64,000 nucleotides of DNA from contig JAMXDE010000006.1 of NCBI GenBank assembly GCA_026770025.1, positions 2,052,001 to 2,116,000 on the forward strand, in the 5' to 3' direction. The notes under the pieces were generated by a model. That model was not told the origin of the DNA, did no database searches, and worked only from the letters and a program-made list of their open reading frames with translations. Each line of letters begins with the position of its first letter. Positions within the stretch are counted from its first letter, which is position 1. Shown one piece after another: positions 22,100 through 32,687 of the stretch. Position numbers and translations under genes: made by a program. The DNA comes from Craspedostauros australis (Eukaryota > Bacillariophyta > Bacillariophyceae > Mastogloiales > Achnanthaceae).

Positions 22100-22827
22100 A
22101 CGAGTCATAGCGTGCCAATACGAACGTTCAAGACACGCTCGCCAGCTTCAGCCACATCCCTCGCCTCGTTTGATCAAATGATGCGAAGTTCGCCGTGGAT
22201 CACACAAAATATGGCCGCACATTACAATTCCAACAGGATTTTGAGCATTGTGTGTCACCTTGTCTCAATCAAGCACAGTTAACGTATCGCAGCGGTAAAT
22301 GTAGCATCCATGTATCGAAGTACATCACGATTTTTGTGCTCTGATCGAGTGGACATCGAAGTTGGTATGCCTACGTATGCACGAATCAACGTTCACGCAG
22401 ACACCACCCCACTTACGTCTGCAATGCTGCTGATGCTGACGCTTTTGTTGTTGACAGTGTTGATGCCCACGATGTCATTGGTGGATTGAAGTGATATCTG
22501 TAGGCACGCACGATCACATGATCGCATGATCGTGCTTGGAAGCAAGGTGAGGACACCAGCATCGCGCGGCTTGTCATGACGCATTTTATTGTCACGATGG
22601 GGAGAGACGCGGCAGTGGCAACGGGAACAGCAATTCCAACGATAATGTCCGCAACCGCAGCGCATTAGGGAGATTCGTCGACGCAGATTCAATTGGAGGA
22701 TTCTGACTCGTCTGCCGCAATGGCAATTCCTGATGGTAGAGGACTTGAAGTCTCAATTGAGTACGGTCCGAATATACCATACAATTTGTAGTTTAGAACG
22801 TGCGGGTGCATGTATTCCATGTTGCAG
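22100..22827. other. Intergenic, nothing recognised
   Basis: This is the 3' flank of the protease gene and the start of a region facing a minus-strand gene remnant. An inverted GATCACATGATCGCATGATC cluster lies near 22511-22531. No gene is supported. Confidence 0.5.
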
Positions 22828-23057
22828 TTACTTGTTCAGGGAACAGGCCGCCTTATTGGGGCCGACACACTCGCCGACATCATCGATGGTGTACTTCGCT
22901 GTGTCGCCTCCAACGCACAGTTCTTGCTGTGCAAAGAGCTGGCATTGCCCAGCCTTGCAGATGCTCTCCTTGATGACAATACTGTCTGTTGGATCTCCGG
23001 CGTTGGCAAGATCACTGCAGGCATTTGTCTTTTGCAAGCATTCTTCTCGATGAACAA
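22828..23057 (-). pseudogene. Truncated paralogue of the GACxG cysteine-repeat gene
   Basis: Reading minus from 23057, FIEKNAC in one frame, then NACSDLANAG, SIVIKESICKAGQCQLF, ELCVGGDTA and DVGECVGPNKAACSLNK in the next frame, before TAA. These are the same GxC...xAC modules as in the gene at 23883-26504 (compare FIGKNACQGASACARM). Only about two and a half modules survive and a one-base change lies near the start. The sequence directly upstream (23088-23765) is a copy of that found upstream of the intact gene, so this is probably the remains of a tandem duplicate. Confidence 0.6.
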
Positions 23058-23087
23058 ACTTCCTTCGACTTTCTCTCGAATCCATCA

Positions 23088-23765
23088 TACGCATGCCCGC
23101 AGGATGGATGCCTTCACCTTGCGTTGTGATGTGTGGAGCGTTGCCCCCATGGCATTGCTGCTGTTTCGCCCGATCAAAATGACAATGGCTTACTTCAGCC
23201 CGTGCCCTTGTCTGTTCCTTCGCTCTTGTCTTTGCTCTCACGCTCGCTTTCGATCTTGGTCTTGTTCTGTGAATGCTGGGGTGTCGTCAGAGAGACGCTT
23301 CATTTCACATTGCATCGGAGCCTGGGCATATCTTTCCATCAATCAGACTGGAATAGGCATCATGCGCTGCAATTGTGCAGATATCAGCTGCAGGTTGTGG
23401 GAGGTGAGCACGAAGGATCGATGGAGAGATGGAGCAACCTCTGCATGGAGCACTCGTACGCATGATTGATACGTTCGCACATTGCGTCGATCGTGTCTGG
23501 AATTGCCATTGAGTTCGTGTGGTTCTGCTGGCACAAGTACCAGTAGAATGACTGGTGCCAACCCTGGAGAGTATCCTGTTGTGTTTCTTCGCTCTTGACC
23601 TTGCTTTCGGCCTTGATCGTGTTCTGTGAGGGTCTCGCAGCATCACGAGAGAGAGGCCCTTCACTTCACATCGCAGCGCAGCGGAGAGGAGTTCATGTTG
23701 CTGATTGTGGGCACCTGATTTGATTTGTTGGTGGTTGAGACGATGTTTCCGAAACGAAACGATTG
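23088..23765 (-). repeat. Tandem-duplicated 0.7-kb flank, copy A
   Basis: This closely matches 27033-27748 in the same orientation, with shared blocks such as CTTCGCTCTTGTCTTTGCTC, GAGATGGAGCAACCTCTGCA and GGGTCTCGCAGCATCACGAG. Each copy lies upstream (minus sense) of a GACxG gene: copy A before the remnant at 22828-23057, copy B before the intact gene. It may hold promoter sequence. Open frames in it are shared by both copies simply because the DNA is alike. Confidence 0.88.
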
Positions 23766-23882
23766 TGTCCGAAGGAGAACGGAGTTGTGGCAATCGCATA
23801 GGCACCATAACCAAGCCAGCAAAGATAGGAAAATTATGGTAGAGTACGAGCCGGAGCATGTCTATTGTTGTGCGTGTGATGA

Positions 23883-26504
23883 TTAGAGAAACTCGCAGGC
23901 AGACAGGGATGGTCCAGGGCAATCCGCGGCTGCGTTGTCGATTACGTACGTCTCGTTGGCTGACGTACACAGTGGTCCCCTGGCGCATAAGGTACATTTG
24001 GGGCCTGTTAAATTAGTACAGACTCCTGGTCTGATGATGATGTCATTGGTTGAAAAAAAGCTGCTGCCAACCCTTTCGCACACACCCCTTCCAAAGCAGG
24101 CACCGGCTTCGATGGTCATTCTTCCTGCAAATTTGATGTCTTGAGTCCTCCCCCTAGTATGCATCCTGGCGCAAGCGGAAGCCCCCTGGCACGCATTCTT
24201 TCCGATGAAGACACTTGCCACGATCGGTGTCGTGGTTGTAGACCCTTGGTTGGTGCGCTGCGCAATGGCAGTGCATGCATCCCTTGTATCGCATGCTCCT
24301 TCTTCTATTCGTATATCGCCAAAGGTATTAAGTCCAATACCGTTGCAACTCGCGCCCGCGAGGCAAGCTCTTGGTCCAATCACTCTGAATCCGACTTCGG
24401 CACCGGCAGCTGGCTGATCTTCTAAGAAATTGCCCAACCGAAAGCAAGAAGTTTCTCCTCTGCAACTGTCTAGTGTGATGACGTCGCGACGTGCGTAGGC
24501 GCAAGCGGAACGCCCGATACATGACCCTGAGCTCACCGTGATGACACCCTCATCGATAGGATCAGTGAAGCAACTGAACGCACCATTGCAGCATCTGCCA
24601 TTGCACGCATTCTTCACCACAGTCCCACTTCCAGTGAATAGTTCCATGGTTGCCACCGTCTCCAGCAATGCCTTGGTCACACTTTCGTCATTCTTGATCT
24701 TATCAAAGCGTTCCTGCGCCACCTCCAACGTCACGGGCTGTGGAGGGTCTTCATCATTGCATCCAAAGATGCTCTTGATCATCTTGCTCTTCCCCTCATC
24801 AGTCAGAGCATTAACCATGGAGGCGAAGCCCGTGCATGTGCCTGTTGCACCATCGCACAATACATCACCAGTGATGAGATTGAACGTTGATGTGCCGTTA
24901 CCTGGTATTGAGAGACATCCAACGGTCAAGGATGCCGATGTGGGAGCTGATGTCGGAGCCGATGTGGGAACAGATGTGGGTTCAACCGACACGGTAGGAA
25001 ATGGGGTGGGAAAGAACGTCGGACACTCCGTTGGCAATGTGTCCTTGCCAACGCAATACTCCTCCACCTTGTCACCTGTTGGAAGGAAGTTTGTGTCCCT
25101 GCCTCCCTTGGGACAAGCTTCCTCTGCATCACTGATGAGATATACCTCATCAAAGTTGCACTCTGTCTTCGTCATGCATGCCCAGCAGCTCTGAACACCG
25201 CCGCAACCGCCAGGAGGGACGATGATATCTGTTCTCATCCTGTCATTCAAGCCAAGCTTCTCGCATGAGCCTTCATCAGCACAGCCACCATCACCGATGG
25301 TCAGGCTTCCTGCAATCTTGCCACCTGGAAAACGACTCACGGTGGAATGAGCATCCTTGCAGGCATTGCTGCCAATGCACGCATTCGCCCCAATGTCGAT
25401 ATGGCTGCGGAAGCGAAATGATGGTGCCTTCTGCACAACTCGGCGTCCAGTGGAATTGCATGCCTCTGGCCCAATGCATGCACCGGCCTGGATGGTGACA
25501 TCACCATGAGAACGACGCCCCACTCCCTCACAAGATTGAGGGGTGGTGCATGCCATCTCACCAACGAAGGTGACTCCCATGATGAAGGAATTGATCTCAT
25601 TCTCATTCATCAACTCGCATGCACTCGCGCCAGTGCAGGAGGCATCGAGAATGAGAGGGTTCGGTCCCATGTCCTTGCAGGCACTGTCACCGGTGCATGC
25701 GGTGATGGCGATAGTCATGAATGGAGCAGAGTTGGAGGCGGATCCGGTGACTGAGGTGCATCCCGCTGACCCTTGGCAGCATGGATTGGCGACAGATGGA
25801 GATTGGGCCATTCCGATGGACATACAGGCTGCCTCCATTGCATCAGGTCGCTCGGTGACGAGAATCGGGTTCGTGGCAGCGATCAGGGCCAATTGGCCAG
25901 CAAGCATGTCGTCCGATGCGTACATGTTGAAGAGCTTGCGAGCGGCTCCTTCTCCAAGGTTCCCTGCGCATCCGAAGAAGTTCTGAAGTTCCTTGGATTC
26001 CTTGACGGCAGCTACAGCCTCACGGCATGATGGCTTGGCAGAGTTGCAGATGATGGTCTTGGGCCTGGCTTCATCTGGTGTGAGGATGGTGGCACCATCG
26101 GGCTTGCAGACAACAGCGATGGTGGAATCGAAGTCCATCGGAGGAGCTGATGGAGCTGGAGCTGGCGGCATGGTCGGCGATGAGGTCGGAGAGCGTGTGG
26201 GATCGATCGTTGGATGAGCGCTTGGAATCCATGTGGGCATGATGGTCGGACCTGCAGCGTCCTTGGATGTTGAAGGCATTGAAGATGGCGGATTGGAGGG
26301 ATCCAAGACGTCGTTTTTGTTTGTTTTGGCACCCTTGTTGTTGCCAACGCCGACAGCAGCCTTGATTGCTCGAGTGGCTTGCAATGCCAGGTGCATTTCA
26401 TCCACACCGCTCGTGGCCTCTTCTCCGTTTAGGCGCGCTTCAGCCACCACCATGAAGGCAACAAGGAGAGTGGTGACGATGATTGTCTTGGTGTGGATTA
26501 TCAT
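23883..26504 (-). CDS. Secreted GACxG cysteine-repeat protein, two modules
   Basis: The start chosen is ATG at 26504, which begins a clear signal peptide (MIIHTKTIIVTTLLVAFMV). An upstream in-frame Asn/Ser-rich extension to 26684 looks like translated leader. The 873-residue protein has no visible intron. After a Pro/Thr-rich segment come two homologous halves of about 330 residues joined by another PT linker (PTSVPTSAPTSAPTS). Each half starts with a helical Cys-containing part (..FFGCAGNL.. and ..SIFGCNDED..) and continues with about six spaced motifs like GACxGxxAC alternating with short strand-like segments (VTIQAGACIGPEACNS, RMTIEAGACFGRGVCERV). The regular spacing suggests a disulphide-rich beta solenoid. 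Similar proteins are known to me from diatoms and related algae, but without function. It is probably extracellular. Confidence 0.85.
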   Translation of the reverse strand: MIIHTKTIIVTTLLVAFMVVAEARLNGEEATSGVDEMHLALQATRAIKAAVGVGNNKGAKTNKNDVLDPSNPPSSMPSTSKDAAGPTIMPTWIPSAHPTIDPTRSPTSSPTMPPAPAPSAPPMDFDSTIAVVCKPDGATILTPDEARPKTIICNSAKPSCREAVAAVKESKELQNFFGCAGNLGEGAARKLFNMYASDDMLAGQLALIAATNPILVTERPDAMEAACMSIGMAQSPSVANPCCQGSAGCTSVTGSASNSAPFMTIAITACTGDSACKDMGPNPLILDASCTGASACELMNENEINSFIMGVTFVGEMACTTPQSCEGVGRRSHGDVTIQAGACIGPEACNSTGRRVVQKAPSFRFRSHIDIGANACIGSNACKDAHSTVSRFPGGKIAGSLTIGDGGCADEGSCEKLGLNDRMRTDIIVPPGGCGGVQSCWACMTKTECNFDEVYLISDAEEACPKGGRDTNFLPTGDKVEEYCVGKDTLPTECPTFFPTPFPTVSVEPTSVPTSAPTSAPTSASLTVGCLSIPGNGTSTFNLITGDVLCDGATGTCTGFASMVNALTDEGKSKMIKSIFGCNDEDPPQPVTLEVAQERFDKIKNDESVTKALLETVATMELFTGSGTVVKNACNGRCCNGAFSCFTDPIDEGVITVSSGSCIGRSACAYARRDVITLDSCRGETSCFRLGNFLEDQPAAGAEVGFRVIGPRACLAGASCNGIGLNTFGDIRIEEGACDTRDACTAIAQRTNQGSTTTTPIVASVFIGKNACQGASACARMHTRGRTQDIKFAGRMTIEAGACFGRGVCERVGSSFFSTNDIIIRPGVCTNLTGPKCTLCARGPLCTSANETYVIDNAAADCPGPSLSACEFL

Positions 26505-27032
26505 GGTTATCGCGTTGTATGGTATGTTGTGGAGTGATGGAACGATAGGATTCGATGCTGAATTGTTGCTGTTGCTATTGCTGCTGCTATTGCTGCTGCT
26601 ATTGCTGTTGCTGTAAGGTTCCAATTCGAATTGGAGCTTGTCGATTTTGTGAGAGGAGAAGTGATGATGATGATGACGGTCCATTTGCTTCCTGTTTCTC
26701 TTTCAGACAACGCCAAGAGCAAGGAGCTTCAACTGTTGGAGCTGGAGAGCACATTGTTGATGTCGTGAGTATTGCTGTCCTGTTCATGTCCTTCCGAAAA
26801 GTGGAGGTTCCCCTCCTTGCATCGCGTTGTTTCCAATTTCATCCTCCCTCAGAAACGACGTGTGAATGCGATCGCGAACTCGTCAGAGCATCACACAGAA
26901 TGAAGCTCATGGCGCAAGAGGGAACCTGTGTACCATACAGCAGAACATCGTAGTCCTATGCCCTTGAAATGGGCACTGATGTCGACTGCGGTTGAAGATG
27001 AAGTCTCAGAAACCATGTACCGCCTCCATACT
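26505..27032. other. 5' flank of the GACxG gene
   Basis: CAG/CAA-type triplet runs near 26563-26612 encode the Ser/Asn leader extension if translated. Nothing else is recognised. The duplicated block B follows. Confidence 0.5.
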
Positions 27033-27748
27033 CGCGTGCAGGATGGATCTGTTCGCATCGCGCTGTGATGTTTGGAGCGTTGTCTCCATGGCGTTGCTGT
27101 TGCTTTGCCAGATCAAAATGACATTGGCTTACTTCAGGCTGTGCCTTTGTCTGTTCCTTCGCTCTTGTCTTTGCTCTCACTCTCACGCTCGCTTTCGATC
27201 TTGGTATTGCTCTGTGAGTGCCGGAGTGTCATCAGAGAGAAACTTCATTTCACTTCACTTCACATTGCACCTCATCGGAGCCTGGGCGCATGTTTCCGTC
27301 ACTCAGACTGTAATACCATGCACTCCAATCGTGCGGATATCAGCTGCAGTTTGTGGGAGGTTAGCGCGAAGGATCGATGAAGAGATGGAGCAACCTCTGC
27401 ATGGAGTGCTCGTACTCATCCTCGCACTCGTATGCAGGATTGATGCGTTCGCACATTGCGTTGATTGTGCCTGGAATTGCCATTGAGTTCGTGTGGTTTC
27501 GCCAGCATACGAGCAGAATGACGAATGCCAACCCCGGAGCGTGGCCTGTTGTGGTTCTTCGCTCTTGATCTTGCTTTCGACCTTGATCGTGTTCTGTGAG
27601 GGTCTCGCAGCATCACGAGAGAGAGGCACTTCACTTCACATCGCAGCGCAGCGCAGCGGAGAGGAGTGCATGTTGCTGATTGTGAGCACCTGATTTGGTT
27701 TGTTGGTGGTAATGGTGATGTATCCGAAACGAAGCGGTTGCGCGCCGT
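27033..27748 (-). repeat. Tandem-duplicated 0.7-kb flank, copy B
   Basis: This is the partner of 23088-23765, with a few short insertions such as an extra CACTTCACTTCA and one more GCAGC. It lies about 530 bp upstream of the intact GACxG gene start. Together with the intact gene it defines the presumed duplication unit (block plus gene). Confidence 0.88.
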
Positions 27749-28505
27749 GCTCGACTCTCCAAACCAACGAACATCGTAGTCCATCCAGTCGAAGATACTC
27801 CTCCCCCTTCCCACCTGTTTCGATGTGGTCGCGCCAGTGCGACCAAAGGTACCGACGCGTGCGGTGGCCGCTTGGATCATGGGCGTGCACTTGACCGCGA
27901 TCAATTGAGTATCAACTAAAATATAATAGTATCCATGCCAGACAAGTATTATATTCTACATCCATAGGACTCAGCCGTCCCTCTCTGTCATTGTAAGTTT
28001 GTGTACGTATTGAGATATAAATCCGTATCCGGATCCGGATGTGCGCCTCTCGCTCTGCCTCGGGCGGCGCTCGTTCTTCTTCTGCTGTGGTCGGAAGTTC
28101 CGATCTTCAGAGGTGTGTGCACCGACATTTCGGGATGGTGTTGCCTCCTATTCTATTAGAATATGATATTATACCTATTGTATGTTGCTGCTGCAGCGAC
28201 AGGATATAGGAGACGGAGGTCGTGGTCAAGGTCAAACAGTGTGACTGGCAACAGTAGCATGTGGTGGTTTCGTTGGTGTTCTCAACCAAGAATGGGGAAC
28301 GAGAACAACGAAAGATCCGAGTCATTTCGTGACACAAGATACCAACCACCGCGGAGGCGAAGCCAGCATCAACAGCGACCACAGCCAATCCCACAAAACA
28401 AAGAAGCGGGCGGACAGCAAACGCAAGATCAACCTGTTGAGCCACACCCATCATTACTATTCTACCAATACCCCACAAAACAAAGAAGTAGTACTGCCAA
28501 CGAAG
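27749..28505. other. Intergenic between divergent secreted-protein genes
   Basis: This holds the shared upstream region of the minus-strand GACxG gene and the plus-strand gene at 28506. AT-rich patches occur near 27906-27960 and 28150-28175, and ATCCGTATCCGGATCCGGAT lies at 28020-28039. The long minus frame across 28107-28949 is a shadow of the downstream gene. Confidence 0.5.
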
Positions 28506-29441
28506 ATGACCATGTTCCGCAAGACCCTGAGCGCTCTGCTGAGCTGCGCGATGATCAGCCAGGTGCTGACCCAGGAGTGCAACCTCTGCGCAGGCATCAG
28601 CGACACCCCGGACCTCAACCCAGGACCGTCCCCGTTCGATCCCAAGGGCCAGGTCGACTGCAACACCCTCAACACGCAGCGCACGAGCTTCACCGAGGCC
28701 GACTCGCAGTGCACGGACATCCAGCTCGCGGCATTCCAGGGCGGCTGCTGCAACAGCCCACCGTACGGCAAGTGCAGCATCTGCGCCACGGGCGACGCCG
28801 TGAGCACCAACAAGGTGGAAACCGGCGCCGCATCCCCACCATCCTGCGGTGAGTACTCCAACACCCCGTTCGCATACTACCCCTCCGACAACGTCGGATC
28901 GTGCGCCGAAACGAGGCTGCGTCGCGTCAGCTTCATGTGCGGCTGCCAAGGCGCCGAGCAGGAGTGCGGCCTCTGCGACGCGAACGGCGGTGTGGCGTTC
29001 CCGGACCCCGGCAACCCGTCGTTGCGCGACAACCTGCTGCGCAACGAGTCGTGCCGCAGCATGGTCTTCACGACGCTCATCAACCCCGCTGCCACCTGCG
29101 ACAGCAAGAAGGACATCTACGGTGTGGATTACGCCGGATTCTGCCGCTGTCCCGGCACCACCGAACCCACCGATCCGACCTGCTCCATCTGCGAGGATGG
29201 GCAGAAGGAACGTGACGGGGACACCATCATCGCATCCGGCGTCAAGGGTCCGGACGGCCAGACCCGCGACCTCAAGTGCAGCGAGGCCTACCTGCTTGCC
29301 AAGTTCATCACGAACCCCGGCGTTTGCCAGCGCCTCAGCAACAACACGCGCGCGGCGTGCTGCAAAAGCTCGGCCAGCGCCCTGAAGATGGCTTCGTCCC
29401 TCTTCCTCGTGGGATCTGCCGTCGTCGCACTTCTGTTCTAA
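28506..29441 (+). CDS. Cys-rich secreted protein, probable GPI anchor
   Basis: ATG at 28506 (or 28512) begins a signal peptide (MTMFRKTLSALLSCAMISQ). The open frame upstream to 28329 lacks secretory character. The 311-residue protein has three CxLC/CxIC starts: ECNLCAG near residue 23, ECGLCDANGG near 155 and TCSICEDG near 220. Each is followed by a block of Cys at similar spacing and, in two cases, a CxC end (FMCGCQG, FCRCPG). It ends in a short hydrophobic tail (MASSLFLVGSAVVALLF) with no basic residue after it and a small-residue stretch before it (KSSASALK), as in GPI-anchored proteins. This architecture occurs in stramenopile surface proteins but has no assigned role. GC-rich codon use is stronger than in its neighbours, suggesting high expression. 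Confidence 0.85.
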   Translation: MTMFRKTLSALLSCAMISQVLTQECNLCAGISDTPDLNPGPSPFDPKGQVDCNTLNTQRTSFTEADSQCTDIQLAAFQGGCCNSPPYGKCSICATGDAVSTNKVETGAASPPSCGEYSNTPFAYYPSDNVGSCAETRLRRVSFMCGCQGAEQECGLCDANGGVAFPDPGNPSLRDNLLRNESCRSMVFTTLINPAATCDSKKDIYGVDYAGFCRCPGTTEPTDPTCSICEDGQKERDGDTIIASGVKGPDGQTRDLKCSEAYLLAKFITNPGVCQRLSNNTRAACCKSSASALKMASSLFLVGSAVVALLF

Positions 29442-29950
29442 ATGTTCGAGTCATGCGCAGCCAAGCCAACAGTCCACGAGAGATGGTTCAGCAAACAGGA
29501 AAACAGATGAGGTGTCCGGAATCGTGTCCGAGACGGCTTTGTCTGTGACTCTTCGCTCGTACTCGTGTGTATTTGTACGTGGACACTCTGCACGAGTAGG
29601 CAGATGCGAGACTTTGCTCGCATCATGCTGATGTTAACAAGGCGATGCTGCCGTAAGTTCGAACGAATAGAGTCGCAAGTGGCTACTGTCGGCAACGAAG
29701 GGTCGTGTCAGTGTCAGGAGTTCTTCATTCCGACATCCATCAACTCAATGGTCTTCCGAGGGTCAAAGTTTCATGTTATCAATACACTCATGGACAATGA
29801 GCTGTCTTTGTGTGTGTTTATCTCTTTAGTTGTTGGTTACAGAATGGCTGGCTGGCAAATTGTTTCAATTACATACCTGCAAGAGTCGAAAGAAGAAGAG
29901 CAAGCAGAGTTGTTACTGTTCATCTACTGTTCCGTTAGTTGCTCGGTGAT
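29442..29950. other. Convergent 3' flanks
   Basis: This lies between the ends of the Cys-rich gene (plus) and L15 (minus). It probably contains both 3' untranslated regions. No gene is seen. Confidence 0.6.
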
Positions 29951-31418
29951 TTAAGCCTCGATGACCTCTCCGGTGGTTGGCTTGAGGATCTCGCACTTGC
30001 CTCCGTTGGCCTCGATGGCGGCACGGGCGGTCTTGGTGAAGGCGTGGGCTTGGACGGTGATGTCCTTGGCGGTGAACTCCTCCTTTCCGACGACGACCTT
30101 GTGGATTGGGAGCTTGGACTTGGTCACGGCCTTGGACTCGAAGAGGCTGTCGACTGTTGGTACAGAATGATGCGGTGCAATACAATACATGGCGATGTTG
30201 GGGCGAGATGTAGAGTGGCAACGTGGAAAGAGGGTGAGTGGTGAACATGGTTTCACGCCCAAGTCAAGTCAAGTACCGCTCCCTGTCTGATGCCGTGCTC
30301 CATTTCAGTCCATTCCACTCCACTCCACTCCAATGCACACGACACAACACGACACGACACGCCAACACGACACTTACAGTTGCAGGTGGTTCCGGCGGCA
30401 ACCTCATTGAGCTGATCCAGCTTGATGATGTTGTAAAGGGTTCGCTTGTGGCCTGGGCCCAATGGCTTTCCGACGAACTTTGGAAGACGTCTGTAGAGTG
30501 GGTTCTGTCCTCCCTCGAAACCAGGGCGGGTTGGTCGACCACTTCGCGACTTCTGTCCTCTCATTCCGAAACCGCAGGTGGCACCCTGTCCGGCGGCGAT
30601 ACCGCGTCCCTTCCTCTTCTTGCGGTGTCTGGAGCCTGGAGCTGGCTTGAGGTTGTCGAGGGTGAATTCGAAGTTGTCGAGATCGTTGATGTCGCTCTCA
30701 TCCGCCTCTCTTCGCTTCCAGTCGGCGATCTTCATGGTGAGTCCGCCGGTGGAGCGCGGGGCGGATGTCAGCATGCTGTTTCGTGGGATGAAAGCATAGG
30801 CATCTGTTTGAGCGATAATAGTAGTGTTTGCATCAGCACCAGCGGTGGAGTTGGCAGATCGAAGACAAGCAGGAAGGATAAGGAGGAAGAACAAGCGTGA
30901 GCTTGGATAAAGTACGAGTGGAGAGGGTCGCTGCCGGCAATCAGGCAGGCTTCATGCCAAGGCCGTGTGGGGAAGTGAAATGGAAGTCCGCCCCAGCCAT
31001 CACATCACATCATCACCACCATCACAGACAGACGACATCGGCTTCCTTCGGCACATCGACGTCAGCCTGTGCTGATACTGCCTCTCTGCGATGATGCAAC
31101 CACTGCTCCATGCCGCCACTCCCCAACCATTCTCTCCATCCTGCAGCCGCATGGTGGAGCGGGATGAAGCCGATGGTTGGTAGCACAGTGGCATGGTGAT
31201 GTTCTTTGCATTCTGCCGCCTCGGAACCGCCCATCAACGTTTTTGCTTCAAGCCATCAACCTCGACGTCCTTCAAGGGTGATGTTGATGCGTCAGTCAAT
31301 CAGTGTCCGATGGGATGGCGCGAACTCCATCTGCGCAGCGATGGCATCGCATGGAATGCATACCTGTGGATGCGACGAGCGCAGAGGCAAGGAGGAGGCC
31401 GGCAAGGAAGGACTTCAT
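29951..31418 (-). CDS. rpl15: Plastid ribosomal protein L15 (uL15), nucleus-encoded
   Basis: Three exons on the minus strand give 227 residues with exact frame: 31418-31364, 30803-30378 and 30153-29951. Exon 1 is only a signal peptide ([18 protein letters not shown]). Exon 2 opens with [10 protein letters not shown], so the cleavage point AYA-FIP resembles the ASAFAP motif that routes proteins into red-derived secondary plastids. The mature part is bacterial/plastid L15: [54 protein letters not shown], and an end in [11 protein letters not shown]15 helps assemble the large subunit near the peptidyl-transferase centre. Introns are 560 and 224 nt. The cytosolic homologue (L27a) lacks these blocks. 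Confidence 0.93.
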
Positions 31419-31961
31419 GGTGCTGCTGTTGTTCTCGTCGTCTTCGTTTGTGGTTGATGTGTTTGTTGATGTTGGTGGGGCTGAGCGACGCTGCTGTTGG
31501 TACTCTGTTGCTGTTGTCTTGCCTGGTCTCGCAGTGCAGGTTGTCGCTGTTGTTGCGGAGCCTATCGTTCGTTCCTCGTCTGTCTTGCCTTCGCCCACAC
31601 CCATCAACACAACAGCACAATTTCACGCAGAGTCAGCAGCGCCAGTAAACCGATTTCCCTCCTCACGTCAATCACCATGTGTTGTATTTGTGCCGTCCTG
31701 AAGTGATGGCTGACGCACGACAGATGGAATGGTATCGCCCGACGGATGGTCTGACGGACGGAAATGGTTGGCACTTCTGAGAAGCAGGCTACGATCGAAG
31801 TCAGGGTGTTGCGGGATTCACACACAACACGGGATTCAACTTATCTCCCCACAGTCTCTCGTTCCGTCGCGTTCATGTGTGTTGCTTTCATTGATCGCAG
31901 CGCTCCATTCATCCCTGTGCAGACACATGCGCAACCCACCACAAGTGCAGAGCACGTCAAG
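31419..31961. promoter_or_regulatory. Divergent upstream region of L15 and the 31962 ORF
   Basis: This 543-bp gap separates the L15 start (minus) from a plus-strand candidate gene. It carries TGTTG/CTGTTG-rich sequence next to L15, probably its leader. No defined motif is claimed. Confidence 0.4.
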
Positions 31962-32687
31962 ATGTCCTGCTCATACGAACTACCATACCTTTGGGATGGC
32001 GGAAGCAGCGAAGAGGCAATGGATGACGTCGACACACACGCTTCGATGAAGCAAGCGTCGCGATGGTATTATGCGTACTCTGCGAGTAATGCAATGCTCC
32101 AGAGATTTCGCGGATGGCGCTGCAATCTGCTGTTCCATCCGCGCCATGAATCAGATGCTGACAAATGGCGCCAAGAAAGCAACAGAGGCGATCTCGTCGC
32201 AGCAGCACTGCACTGGTTGTGATCAGGAGAGCGATCATCATTGGTCACCGCAGCGAACGGCATCATCTCTCATGGACTTTATCTTCTCACGAATCTATTC
32301 CGTTGCCGGAGGGAGGCAGAGTATCGCTTCCGCCCGCAGCAATCGCAGTCACGATCACCACATGAAGAGCAGCCGGATTTATGTTCAACTGGTCATCGCC
32401 TATCGGGCAGCGACAATTGTGCAAGGGACTTCATTGTCCCTGGACATCAATCGTGTGTGCCTTCCCTTGCTGGGTTGCAAAGTCGCAAAAGATCGGCCTC
32501 GCGTTTCCTCCCTTCTCCTCATGTTCATGCTTTACCTTCATCGGAGGTATGAGCGCGTTCACTATCGCGGTACGAAGCGGCCAACATCTCTGCCCCCGAC
32601 ACGCCGACGCCTAAAGTGAGCTTTGTGACTCCGTCGCCCATCACCAAAACATCACACACGGGTACAAATACTGTCGCAATCTGTTGA
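31962..32687 (+). CDS. Candidate gene with two in-frame TGA codons
   Basis: ATG at 31962 (context GTCAAGATG) starts MSCSYELPYLWDGGSSEEAM. The same frame stays protein-like to TGA 32685 but is crossed by TGA at 32220-32222 and at 32550-32552. After the second stop the composition is clearly low-complexity coding (TPTPKVSFVTPSPITKTS). The parts may be exons with introns over the stops, or a decayed gene. TAA and TAG are rare here, so TGA-only interruption is not by itself evidence for recoding. No domain is recognised. Confidence 0.4.

Noticed and set aside
22393-22692. Minus-strand 99-residue frame as an extension of the GACxG remnant
   Set aside because: It lies beyond the remnant's TAA, has no GxCxxxAC spacing and no similarity to the intact gene.
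28107-28949. 280-residue minus-strand frame
   Set aside because: It is antisense to the Cys-rich secreted gene and reflects its GC-rich codons.
30253-30894. L15 exon 2 read with its open upstream extension as the true N-terminus ([15 protein letters not shown])
   Set aside because: The upstream exon at 31364-31418 gives a better signal peptide, an exact splice phase and the AYA-FIP site at the junction.
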